64,000 nucleotides of DNA, from NCBI RefSeq assembly GCF_026241895.1, contig NZ_JAPJIV010000011.1, forward strand, positions 62,001 through 126,000. The letters are read 5' to 3'. The notes beneath the pieces were generated by a model. It saw only the letters and a list, made by a program, of their open reading frames with translations. It did no database searches and was not told the origin of the DNA. The translations under genes were made by a program, and so were the position numbers. The number at the start of each line of letters is the position of its first letter. Positions within the stretch are counted from its first letter, which is position 1. Shown here one piece after another: positions 52,488 through 60,915 of this stretch. The stretch is from Pseudomonas sp. RIT-562. GTDB taxonomy: Bacteria; Pseudomonadota; Gammaproteobacteria; Pseudomonadales; Pseudomonadaceae.

Positions 52488-52503
52488 TAATCCGGCACTG
52501 GAG

Positions 52504-52905
52504 GTGAGTCAGGACTTCAGTCGGGAAAAGCGTCTGCTTACCCCCCGGCATTTCAAGGCAGTCTTTGACTCCCCTACCGGCAAGGTTCCGGGGAAAAATC
52601 TCCTGCTCCTTGCGCGCAACAACGATCTTGATCACCCCCGTCTCGGGCTGGTTATCGGGAAAAAGAGCGTAAAGCTCTCCGTCGAGCGCAATCGCCTCAA
52701 ACGTCTGATGCGCGAATCGTTCCGTCTGCACCAGGAATCACTGGTCGGTTGGGATATTGTTATCGTCGCGCGCAAAGGTTTGGGTGACGTAGAGAACCCC
52801 GAATTGATTCAGCATTTCGGCAAACTCTGGAAGCGTCTGGCACGCAGCACGCCAGTACCAGCAGTCAAAGCCGAAACTGTAGGGGTAGACAGTCCCGATG
52901 CGTAA
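52504..52905 (+). CDS. rnpA: Ribonuclease P protein component
   Basis: Protein subunit of RNase P, which matures tRNA 5' ends. The 133-aa basic protein has the RNR-type motif [14 protein letters not shown] at about 60-75. The GTG at 52504 is chosen because homologues begin one or two residues before SxDFxREKRLL; a GTG twelve codons further up overlaps rpmH. The yidD start overlaps its end by 8 bp. Confidence 0.94.
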   Translation: MSQDFSREKRLLTPRHFKAVFDSPTGKVPGKNLLLLARNNDLDHPRLGLVIGKKSVKLSVERNRLKRLMRESFRLHQESLVGWDIVIVARKGLGDVENPELIQHFGKLWKRLARSTPVPAVKAETVGVDSPDA

Positions 52906-53143
52906 ACTGGCACTCGTTCCGATCCAGTTTTATCGCTATGCCATTAGTCCTCTGATGGCCAGTCACTGTCGCTTCTACCCCAGTTGTTCCTGCTACGCGT
53001 ATGAAGCCATAGAAAATCATGGCCTTCTGCGCGGTGGCTGGCTGACCTTTCGTCGTTTAGGTCGCTGTCATCCGTGGAATCCCGGTGGTTATGACCCGGT
53101 TCCATCTATCCCTACCTCCCGTTCTTCTTCGATGGCCGAGTAA
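52898..53143 (+). CDS. yidD: Membrane protein insertion efficiency factor YidD
   Basis: 81-aa protein with an amphipathic N-terminus and the conserved Cys-containing segment [15 protein letters not shown], characteristic of the family that assists YidC-dependent insertion. It overlaps rnpA by 8 bp and is 2 bp before yidC. Confidence 0.95.
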   Translation: MRKLALVPIQFYRYAISPLMASHCRFYPSCSCYAYEAIENHGLLRGGWLTFRRLGRCHPWNPGGYDPVPSIPTSRSSSMAE

Positions 53144-53145
53144 TC

Positions 53146-54831
53146 ATGGATATCAAACGCACGATCCTGATCGTCGCCCTGGCAATCGTGGCCTACGTTA
53201 TGGTCCTTAAATGGAACCAGGACTACGGTCAAACTGCCCTGCCGACTCAGAATGTTGCTTCCAGTACTACCGCACCGGGCTTACCGGATACGGCGACTGG
53301 CAATAATGCTTCTGTCAGTGACGACATTCCGCGCGCCGCAAGCGATACCAGTGCAACTGCTCCTGCTGAAACTCCGGTTGCAGCAAGCAAAGATCTCATC
53401 CGCATCAAAACGGATGTGCTCGACCTGGCAGTCGATCCACAGGGTGGTGACGTTGCCCAGCTGACACTGCCGCTGTATCCACGTCGCCAGGACCATCCGG
53501 AAATCCCGTTCCAGTTGTTCGATAACGGCAATGAGCGCACTTACCTGGCTCAAAGCGGTTTGATCGGCACCAACGGTCCGGACGCAAGCCCGGCCGGTCG
53601 TCCGGTTTACTCCTCGGAGAAGAAGGTTTATCAGCTGGCTGATGGCCAGGACCAAATGGTCGTAGACCTGAAGTTCAGCAAGGACGGCATCAACTACATC
53701 AAGCGTTTCACGGTGAAACGCGGCCTGTATGACGTTACCGTTTCCTATCTGATCGACAACGAAAGCACTCAACCTTGGTCTGGCGCGATGTTCGCGCAAC
53801 TCAAGCGCGACGCTAGTGGTGATCCATCTTCGACTACGGCTACCGGTACTGCCACCTATCTGGGCGCTGCCCTGTGGACAAGTAACGAGCCGTACAAGAA
53901 AGTGTCCATGAAGGACATGGACAAGGCCCAGCTGAAGGAAACTGTCAGCGGTGGTTGGGTTGCTTGGTTGCAACACTACTTCGTAACGGCCTGGATTCCG
54001 GCGAAGGGCGAAAACAACATCGTCCAGACCCGTAAAGACAGCAAAGGCAACTACATCATTGGCTACACCGGCCCGGCAATCACTGTCGCGCCAGGTGCCA
54101 AGGCTGAAACCAGCGCTGTTCTTTATGCCGGCCCAAAAAGCCAGGCTGTGCTGAAAGAGTTGTCCCCAGGTCTGGAATTGACCGTCGACTACGGCATCTT
54201 GTGGTTCATTGCCCAGCCGATTTTCTGGTTGCTGCAACATATCCACGCGCTGGTCGGTAACTGGGGCTGGTCGATTATTTTCCTGACCATGCTGATCAAG
54301 GGGATCTTCTTCCCGCTGTCGGCCGCCAGCTACAAATCCATGGCTCGCATGCGTGCAGTGGCACCGAAACTGGCCGCGCTGAAAGAGCAACATGGCGACG
54401 ACCGGCAGAAAATGTCGCAAGCCATGATGGAGCTGTACAAGAAAGAGAAGATCAATCCGCTGGGTGGTTGCTTGCCAATCCTCGTGCAGATGCCGGTTTT
54501 CCTCTCCCTGTACTGGGTTCTGCTGGAAAGCGTGGAAATGCGCCAAGCGCCGTTCATGCTGTGGATTACTGACCTGTCGATCAAGGATCCGTTCTTCATT
54601 CTGCCGATCATCATGGGCGCCACCATGTTCATCCAGCAGCAGTTGAACCCGACTCCACCGGATCCGATGCAGGCCAAGGTGATGAAGCTGATGCCAATCA
54701 TCTTCACCTTCTTCTTCCTGTGGTTCCCGGCTGGTCTGGTGCTGTATTGGGTAGTCAACAACTGCCTGTCCATTGCCCAACAGTGGTACATCACTCGTAA
54801 AGTCGAAGCGGCTACCAAAGCAGCTGCCTGA
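53146..54831 (+). CDS. yidC: Membrane protein insertase YidC
   Basis: Inserts and folds inner membrane proteins, alone or with Sec. The 561-aa protein has an N-terminal helix, a large periplasmic beta domain (about 75-330), and the conserved five-helix C-terminal region with the Arg-containing hydrophilic groove (AASYKSMARMRAVAPKL) and the cytoplasmic coiled loop. Gene position and length are standard for Pseudomonas. Followed by a hairpin terminator. Confidence 0.97.
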   Translation: MDIKRTILIVALAIVAYVMVLKWNQDYGQTALPTQNVASSTTAPGLPDTATGNNASVSDDIPRAASDTSATAPAETPVAASKDLIRIKTDVLDLAVDPQGGDVAQLTLPLYPRRQDHPEIPFQLFDNGNERTYLAQSGLIGTNGPDASPAGRPVYSSEKKVYQLADGQDQMVVDLKFSKDGINYIKRFTVKRGLYDVTVSYLIDNESTQPWSGAMFAQLKRDASGDPSSTTATGTATYLGAALWTSNEPYKKVSMKDMDKAQLKETVSGGWVAWLQHYFVTAWIPAKGENNIVQTRKDSKGNYIIGYTGPAITVAPGAKAETSAVLYAGPKSQAVLKELSPGLELTVDYGILWFIAQPIFWLLQHIHALVGNWGWSIIFLTMLIKGIFFPLSAASYKSMARMRAVAPKLAALKEQHGDDRQKMSQAMMELYKKEKINPLGGCLPILVQMPVFLSLYWVLLESVEMRQAPFMLWITDLSIKDPFFILPIIMGATMFIQQQLNPTPPDPMQAKVMKLMPIIFTFFFLWFPAGLVLYWVVNNCLSIAQQWYITRKVEAATKAAA

Positions 54832-54855
54832 TTTACACTGTGGATAACCACTCAG

Positions 54856-54880
54856 AACGCCCCCTAGTGGGGCGTTTTGC
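54856..54880 (+). terminator. Hairpin terminator after yidC
   Basis: Eight-base stem AACGCCCC with its complement, CTAGT loop, then TTTTGCT. Located between yidC and mnmE, so mnmE may be read through or have its own promoter. Confidence 0.78.
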
Positions 54881-54910
54881 TATCTGTCACTTTTGTCTGG
54901 ATATCGGTTT

Positions 54911-56281
54911 ATGAGCGTTCCTCGTGAAACCATCGCCGCCGTCGCGACTGCCCAAGGTCGCGGTGGTGTAGGCATCGTCCGCATTTCGGGGCCGCTTGCC
55001 AGTGTTGCAGCCAAAGCCTTCAGTGGTCGCGAACTGAAACCTCGATATGCCCACTACGGGCCTTTCCTCGACGGCAACGAAGAGGTGCTGGACCAAGGGC
55101 TGGCACTGTATTTCCCGGGCCCGAACTCATTCACCGGTGAGGATGTGCTGGAACTCCAGGGCCACGGCGGGCCGGTGGTCCTGGACATGTTGCTCAAGCG
55201 CTGCCTGGAATTGGGTTGCCGCCTGGCGCGCCCGGGCGAGTTCAGCGAGCGGGCATTTCTCAATGACAAACTTGACCTGGCCCAGGCTGAAGCCATCGCT
55301 GACCTGATCGAGGCGAGTTCTGCACAGGCTGCGCGAAATGCCCTGCGTTCCCTGCAGGGAGCATTTTCCCAGCGTGTGCATAACTTGACCGAGCAGTTGA
55401 TTGGCCTGCGGATCTACGTCGAAGCTGCCATCGACTTCCCGGAGGAAGAAATCGACTTCCTCGCCGATGGCCACGTCCTAAGCATGCTCGATAAAGTGCG
55501 CGACGAATTATCCACAGTCATGCGCGAAGCCGGGCAGGGTGCGCTGCTGCGCGATGGCATGACGGTAGTGATCGCCGGCCGACCTAACGCCGGCAAATCC
55601 AGCCTGTTGAATGCCCTGGCGGGTCGCGAAGCAGCGATCGTTACCGAGATTGCCGGCACGACCCGAGACATTCTCCGCGAACATATCCACATTGATGGCA
55701 TGCCACTGCACGTAGTCGATACCGCCGGTCTGCGGGATACCGATGATCATGTGGAAAAGATTGGGGTGGAAAGGGCGTTGAAAGCCATCGGCGAGGCGGA
55801 TCGGGTACTGCTGGTAGTCGATGCCACTGCACCGGAAGCGCTGGATCCGTTTGCGCTGTGGCCGGAATTCCTCGAAGTACGCCCGGACCCGGCGAAAGTC
55901 ACATTGATCCGCAACAAGGCCGACCTGACAGGCGAAGCCATTGCGCTCGAAGTCAGCGCGGATGGCCACGTCACCATCAGCTTGAGCGCAAAATCTGCCG
56001 GCGATGGCCTGGAACTGCTGCGCGATCACCTGAAAGCTTGCATGGGTTACGAACAAACCTCTGAAAGCAGCTTCAGTGCCCGCCGTCGGCACCTTGAGGC
56101 GTTGCGCCATGCCAGCGCATCCCTCGAACACGGCCGGGCGCAACTGACCCTGGCAGGTGCCGGAGAGTTGCTGGCCGAGGATTTGCGCCAGGCACAGCAC
56201 TCCCTGGGTGAAATCACCGGAGCGTTCAGCTCTGATGATTTGCTCGGGCGGATATTTTCCAGTTTCTGTATCGGCAAATAA
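54911..56281 (+). CDS. mnmE: tRNA modification GTPase MnmE
   Basis: With MnmG forms the complex that modifies wobble uridine 34 (cmnm5U) of several tRNAs. The 456-aa protein has the N-terminal folate-binding domain, a helical domain, an inserted G domain ([17 protein letters not shown]) and the C-terminal FCIGK Cys motif. The ATG at 54911 starts [20 protein letters not shown]; the longer frame upstream is not needed. Contains an exact DnaA-box 9-mer at 55508. Confidence 0.97.
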   Translation: MSVPRETIAAVATAQGRGGVGIVRISGPLASVAAKAFSGRELKPRYAHYGPFLDGNEEVLDQGLALYFPGPNSFTGEDVLELQGHGGPVVLDMLLKRCLELGCRLARPGEFSERAFLNDKLDLAQAEAIADLIEASSAQAARNALRSLQGAFSQRVHNLTEQLIGLRIYVEAAIDFPEEEIDFLADGHVLSMLDKVRDELSTVMREAGQGALLRDGMTVVIAGRPNAGKSSLLNALAGREAAIVTEIAGTTRDILREHIHIDGMPLHVVDTAGLRDTDDHVEKIGVERALKAIGEADRVLLVVDATAPEALDPFALWPEFLEVRPDPAKVTLIRNKADLTGEAIALEVSADGHVTISLSAKSAGDGLELLRDHLKACMGYEQTSESSFSARRRHLEALRHASASLEHGRAQLTLAGAGELLAEDLRQAQHSLGEITGAFSSDDLLGRIFSSFCIGK

Positions 56282-56320
56282 AAAAAGGGCTGCGGATAAC
56301 TTATCCACAGCCCTCTTTTT
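56281..56320. terminator. Terminator between mnmE and TonB receptor, embeds a DnaA box
   Basis: Hairpin with GGGCTG/CAGCCC, continued inward by GGATAA/TTATCC, with A-run left and T-run right, so it can serve both converging genes. Its right side reads TTATCCACAG, an exact DnaA-box 9-mer. Confidence 0.85.
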
Positions 56321-56329
56321 TACTTTTAC

Positions 56330-58762
56330 TTACCAGTTGTAGGATACCGAGCCCAGCAAAGTGCGGCTCTCGCCCCAATAGCAGCGGCCCGCATCATTAC
56401 AGCCAGACACATATTCCTTGTCGAAAACGTTCTTCGCGTTAACGTCGACCGTCCAGTTGCGGTCGATCTGGTAGCCGATCGCCGCATCCACCAACGTGAC
56501 ATCACCCGCATCCAGTTTTCCGTACAAGGTCGGCGCCGTATAAGCGAACGCGCTGTCGAAGTACCGCACCCCGCCACCTACGTACAGTCCCTTCAGGCTG
56601 TTTTCGAGGAAGCGATACTTGGCCCAGACGGACGCCTGGTTACGCGGAACCCCCGTCATCTGATGATCCTTGACCAGCGAAGTGGCGGAGTCCTTGGTGA
56701 TGCGCGCGTCGGTGTAGGTGTAGGCCGCTGTCACATTCAGATTGGGTGTCAGGTTGCTGTTGAGTTCCAGTTCCACCCCCTTGGCACGGCTTTCACCCAC
56801 CTGGCGATAGGTGGACGTGGTGGCATCGAAGTAGGTGTCGTCTTTCTTGCGCAGGTCATACACCGACGCGGTGAAAGCCGTGTCCCAGCCGATGGGTTCG
56901 TATTTCAGACCGACTTCGTACTGGCTGCTGGTGATCGGGTCCAATGGCGCACCCGAGTTGGAGATCTGCTGCACCGGTACAAAAGCCGTTGAGTAGCTGA
57001 CGTAAGGCGTCAGGCCGTTGTCGAACTGGTACATCACGCCGCCTTGGTAGGTGAATTTCCTGTCCTCGGAGCTGATGTTGCTGGCCGACGCCACTTTGTC
57101 GCGGAAATCGCTGTCGACCCAATCCTGACGACCGCCCAGAAGGAACAGCCAGTGATCGTACTTGCTCTGGATCTGCGCATAGGCACCTTTCATTTGCTGT
57201 TCCAGCAAGGTGTTCTGCACTGCGATAGGCGTCAACGGATCACGCAGGTAGACCGGGTTATAGATGTCGATCGGCCCGACAATCCCGGCGTTCCAGTCCT
57301 GATTGAAGGAAGTCCGGTCGAAACTGCCGCCAAACAGCACAGTGTTCTCCAAGCCACCCAGATCGAACTTGCCTTCCAGCTGGTTATCCAGCGAATACAC
57401 CATCGACTTGTTGAAGCGGTCATAGGCAGTCACGTTCAGGCGAGTACCAAAGCCTGCATTGTTCAGGTTGCCGGGCCAGGTCTCGTGCCGGGTGATCCTT
57501 GACTGCATGTAGCGCGAGTTCTGCCGGAACTGCCAGTCGTCATTGAAGCTGTGGGTAAATTCATAGCCAGTGCTCCAGGTTTCCCGCTCGAAGGTGTTCC
57601 AGTCCGGGTCACCGAGCATGGTGTCCTTGGATAACTTGCCATTGGGATTCTTCAGCAAGGTACCGGCTGCGGGGAGTCCGAGCTCCATGTTGGTGTGATC
57701 CTTCTGGTAGTTGGCCAGCAGGGTCAGGGTGTTGTAGTCATCGAAATTAAGGGTCAGGGATGGGGCGATGTAGATCCGATCATCCGGAACGTGATCGGTT
57801 TGGGTGTCGGCATTGCGACCAAGCATGACCATCCGACCAAGAATATTGCCGCTGTCAGTGAGCGGGCCGGATACGTCGACGCCCAACTGCCGACGATTGT
57901 TCGAACCATAGCTCAACTGCACCTCGCCCTGGGGGGCGGCTGTGGGACGTTTACTCACGATATTGACCAGACCACCTGGGGCGTTTTCACCATAGAGCAA
58001 TGAAGACGGCCCGCGAAATATCTCGACCCGCTCCAGTCCATAGGGTTCGGTGCTGGTGTCGTAACGATTGCCCTGTACCCGCAAGCCATCACGTAACAGG
58101 CCATATCCATAGTCTGTGGCATTAAAACCGCGAATGAAAAACAGGTCGCCGGCAAGGCTATCGCCTGCGGCAAAGGGCGGTGCAAAAATGCCCGGCACGT
58201 AACCCAACACGTCGGTGAGGGTCTGGGATTTTTGATCCTTGATTCGCTGGCTGGTGACTACGGACACCGAGCGCGGAGTTTCGGATAACGGAGTGCTGGT
58301 CTTGGTCCCGACTCGACTGCTTTTCGCGTTGTAGCCAACGTCTGCCGAGTAATCCAGGGACATTTCACTCGGTTGCACGGCATTGATGTTGGTGGCACCC
58401 AACACCAGGGACCCGTTCTCGGGTACTGGTTGAAGTATGTAACTGCCGGGAGCCTGAGGCACAGCTTGCAGCCCAGAGCCACGAAGCAACAACTGGAAGC
58501 CCTGGTCGATCGAGTAGGTGCCGGACAAACCATCGGTTCTCAACTGAGCGGTTTGCTGCGGTGAGAATGACAGGATCACATTGGCCGCCGCCGCGAACTG
58601 ACTCAGAGCGCCATCCAGCGGGCCAGCGGCGATGGCAAAGCGTTGCGAAGCACTGGCTGCCATTGCGTTGGTTGCCAGCAGACAACCTGTAGCACTGGTC
58701 ATCAACAAACCGTAGGCGAGGCAGTGGTGGGAAAAACGCTTTCGGAACTTAGGAAGACGCAT
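56330..58762 (-). CDS. TonB-dependent siderophore receptor with signalling domain
   Basis: Outer-membrane ferric-siderophore transporter. The 810-aa precursor has a signal peptide (about 1-35), an N-terminal secretin/TonB short domain (STN, about 45-95) for signalling to FecR, a plug domain (~155-270, with VEIFRGPSSLLYGENAPGG), and a beta-barrel ending in the aromatic YNW. The STN domain and the adjacent FecR-type and sigma genes show a cell-surface-signalling system. The siderophore is unknown. Confidence 0.93.
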   Translation of the reverse strand: MRLPKFRKRFSHHCLAYGLLMTSATGCLLATNAMAASASQRFAIAAGPLDGALSQFAAAANVILSFSPQQTAQLRTDGLSGTYSIDQGFQLLLRGSGLQAVPQAPGSYILQPVPENGSLVLGATNINAVQPSEMSLDYSADVGYNAKSSRVGTKTSTPLSETPRSVSVVTSQRIKDQKSQTLTDVLGYVPGIFAPPFAAGDSLAGDLFFIRGFNATDYGYGLLRDGLRVQGNRYDTSTEPYGLERVEIFRGPSSLLYGENAPGGLVNIVSKRPTAAPQGEVQLSYGSNNRRQLGVDVSGPLTDSGNILGRMVMLGRNADTQTDHVPDDRIYIAPSLTLNFDDYNTLTLLANYQKDHTNMELGLPAAGTLLKNPNGKLSKDTMLGDPDWNTFERETWSTGYEFTHSFNDDWQFRQNSRYMQSRITRHETWPGNLNNAGFGTRLNVTAYDRFNKSMVYSLDNQLEGKFDLGGLENTVLFGGSFDRTSFNQDWNAGIVGPIDIYNPVYLRDPLTPIAVQNTLLEQQMKGAYAQIQSKYDHWLFLLGGRQDWVDSDFRDKVASASNISSEDRKFTYQGGVMYQFDNGLTPYVSYSTAFVPVQQISNSGAPLDPITSSQYEVGLKYEPIGWDTAFTASVYDLRKKDDTYFDATTSTYRQVGESRAKGVELELNSNLTPNLNVTAAYTYTDARITKDSATSLVKDHQMTGVPRNQASVWAKYRFLENSLKGLYVGGGVRYFDSAFAYTAPTLYGKLDAGDVTLVDAAIGYQIDRNWTVDVNAKNVFDKEYVSGCNDAGRCYWGESRTLLGSVSYNW

Positions 58763-58869
58763 GAGTAGATGAGCCCTGAAGGTGACGAACAGACGCGTGA
58801 GTCGCGATTACCTGTAGGGCCGTGTCAGGCTAAAAAAAGATAACCCTGAAACCACATTTTTTTTCGAGT

Positions 58870-59817
58870 TCAGCCGACCTGAGTGACCGACACCCAATAA
58901 CGGCTGAAATAACGCACGCTGATTGGCAGAGAGGCCTGCAGATTGGCCAGCACCGCATCCGTGGAGTCGAGTCGAAAAGTGCCGGAAACCCGCAGCTGCG
59001 AGGCCCCCTCAGCACAGTGAAGAATACCGGAACGATATCGACCTAGTTCCTGCAACACCTCTCCCAGGGGAGTGTCCAGGACGATAAGCTGACCATTGAT
59101 CCAAGCCGCTTGCGATGAACCATAGGGGTGAACGGCACTCAGGCTCTCACTGCTGAAATCGGCACCTTCTCCTGCTTTCAGCACACGGGAACCGGCGGAG
59201 TGACCGCCTGGTAGAACGTTCACCTGGTCCTCCAGGACGCCAACCCGCGTCACCCCTGAAAGCTGCTGCACCGAAAAACGCGTGCCCAAAGCCTGCACTC
59301 GTCCCTCGTGGGTTTCGACAAAAAAAGGCCGTTGATCGCCGAGTTTGCCAGTGCGTATGAGAATTTCCCCGCGAAGCAATCGAATCAATCGTTGCTGGCC
59401 ATCGAACAGCACATCCACTGCGGAATGAGTATTGAGGTGCAGTTGTGTGCCGTCAGCCAGGTCGATTTTGCGCCGTTGACCGACCTTGGTTGAATAATCG
59501 GCCCAGACGTTTCCCAGCGCTGTGTATTTCGGGGCGTTCCAGCCGACATAGCCCGTTGCGCCGATAACCAGCAAAAATTTGAGCATCTGGCGCCGATTTT
59601 TTCCTGGAATCAGTGCGCGTCGAGCCACGTCCCTGGGCATCGCGCCCAAGTGCCTCTGCATTTGCTCCATCTGATTCCACGCGGCAAGGTGTGCTGGATT
59701 ACTGTCTACCCAATGCTGCCACGCCAGTTGTTGTGTTGGCGTGGGAGGTTCGGCCTGAAATTGCACGTACCAACTCGCCGCTGCTTCAAACACTTGCCGG
59801 TCCGGTGCTATGGCCAT
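58870..59817 (-). CDS. FecR-type anti-sigma factor/signal transducer
   Basis: Inner-membrane regulator that holds or activates the ECF sigma factor and receives the signal from the receptor. The 315-aa protein has a cytoplasmic N-terminal helical part (FEAAASWYVQFQAEPPT, about 8-80), a weak membrane helix near 80-97, a FecR domain (RKIDLADGTQLHLNTHSAVDV) and a C-terminal STN-like segment. The ATG at 59817 overlaps the sigma stop (TAATG). The transmembrane helix is weak, but this is common in the family. Confidence 0.9.
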   Translation of the reverse strand: MAIAPDRQVFEAAASWYVQFQAEPPTPTQQLAWQHWVDSNPAHLAAWNQMEQMQRHLGAMPRDVARRALIPGKNRRQMLKFLLVIGATGYVGWNAPKYTALGNVWADYSTKVGQRRKIDLADGTQLHLNTHSAVDVLFDGQQRLIRLLRGEILIRTGKLGDQRPFFVETHEGRVQALGTRFSVQQLSGVTRVGVLEDQVNVLPGGHSAGSRVLKAGEGADFSSESLSAVHPYGSSQAAWINGQLIVLDTPLGEVLQELGRYRSGILHCAEGASQLRVSGTFRLDSTDAVLANLQASLPISVRYFSRYWVSVTQVG

Positions 59818-60323
59818 TACACGCCCGCCATGATCAGGGAACATTCGGTGAGCGCGCGGATCATGTGCTTTTTCACCGTGGTCAGCGAAACCTTCAGCTG
59901 TGCTGCTATCTGTTGATAAGTCAGCCCCTCAATCTGCGACAGCATGAATACTCGCTGCGTACGCATCCCCAGGCAGGCTAGAGCCTTATCCACAGCCAGT
60001 AGCGTTTCGATGATGAGTGCCTTGTCTTCTTCGCTGATGGCCGAGACTTGCGGTCTGGCTGCCAGGGTTTCCAGATAAGCCGCCTCGATTGCGCTGCGGC
60101 GATAGCGGTCAATCACCAAACCCCGAGCGATGGTCGCCAGATAGTCACGGGGCTCGCGGATCTGCATGGCGTTGCGTGAGCCGAGAATGCGCACGAAGGT
60201 GTCATGCGCGACATCTGCAGCATCGCACGCATCATGCAACTTGCCCCTGAGCCATCCATACAGCCAGGAATGGTGCTGCTCGTAGATTTGCTGAACGGCT
60301 GCAGTGTGGGTGGGTAGGGACAT
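59817..60323 (-). CDS. ECF sigma factor, iron-starvation type (FecI-like)
   Basis: A 168-aa sigma-70 family ECF factor with region 2 (YGWLRGKLHDACDAADVAHDTFVRIL and YLATIARGLVIDRYRR) and region 4 (LSQIEGLTYQQIAAQLKVSLTTVKKHM). It likely transcribes the receptor gene in response to a ferric siderophore. A Fur-like box lies just upstream. The start ATG at 60323 is preferred over a longer frame reading through the Fur-like box, although it lacks a strong ribosome site. Confidence 0.9.
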   Translation of the reverse strand: MSLPTHTAAVQQIYEQHHSWLYGWLRGKLHDACDAADVAHDTFVRILGSRNAMQIREPRDYLATIARGLVIDRYRRSAIEAAYLETLAARPQVSAISEEDKALIIETLLAVDKALACLGMRTQRVFMLSQIEGLTYQQIAAQLKVSLTTVKKHMIRALTECSLIMAGV

Positions 60324-60915
60324 GATGGGATCAGGCAGGTTAATGATAATGCCTATTATTAACTTCCACCGCGCCGTCCCACAATAGAGCTCGCGAAGCA
60401 AAATTCCTCCCCCGGATTTAGTTTTCCTGATTCCTGAACCCGTCCAAAGGGTTCATTGGAAGAATTCTCGCGCCTGCACTTCCACGAAATCCGCAAAAAC
60501 TGTGGATTAAGCCCTGTGAGTAACTGCCACTAAGGCCAGTTGATAACAGGGTCCGAAAACTGAATATAACCACCCCTGTGGATAACCAGCCCTTTCATCC
60601 ACAGGCTTAAACCGGTTATCCAAGGGCCTCATTGGCACATGAACACAGGGTTTTGAATCTCTGTACATCACGTGTTTAGAAGCCTACAGCAATCTATCCA
60701 CAGAAAACTGCCTCAGTAGAAATAAACATAAAAACAAAGATTTAATAAATTTCTCTCTTTTTAATTTCTATAACCCCGACTTCTCCACAGCTGGTTAAAT
60801 TTTGTGCAAAGGGTTCTTTAGGAAGGGCGAAGTCCCTATACTTGTCGACCAGGTCCAGAAACCTGAGCTCAAACCATTCCTGATTACCCAACTGAAAGCA
60901 GGCACGAGGTGCGTG
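60324..60915. promoter_or_regulatory. Second origin-like region upstream of mnmG
   Basis: A 592-bp non-coding gap. From about 60495 it holds one exact DnaA box (60577) and near matches at 60501, 60515, 60595, 60616, 60694 (CTATCCACA) and 60781, then a strongly AT-rich stretch at 60720-60772. At the offsets 0, +81, +117 and +187 counted from 60577 it matches 52001, 52082, 52118 and 52188 in the oriC region. It also carries the promoter regions of the sigma gene (left) and of mnmG (right). In pseudomonads such a gidA-linked fragment is known to be able to support replication on plasmids. Confidence 0.75.
60341..60359 (-). promoter_or_regulatory. Putative Fur box upstream of sigma factor gene
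   Basis: The 19-bp TAATGATAATGCCTATTAT overlaps the expected promoter, 18 bp before the ATG. It is an imperfect match to the Fur consensus (two ATAAT-like half sites). Iron repression of the sigma gene is inferred from this and from the family. Confidence 0.6.

Noticed and set aside
53281-54780. 499-aa minus-strand open frame across yidC
   Set aside because: Antisense shadow of yidC with no plausible start or domain.
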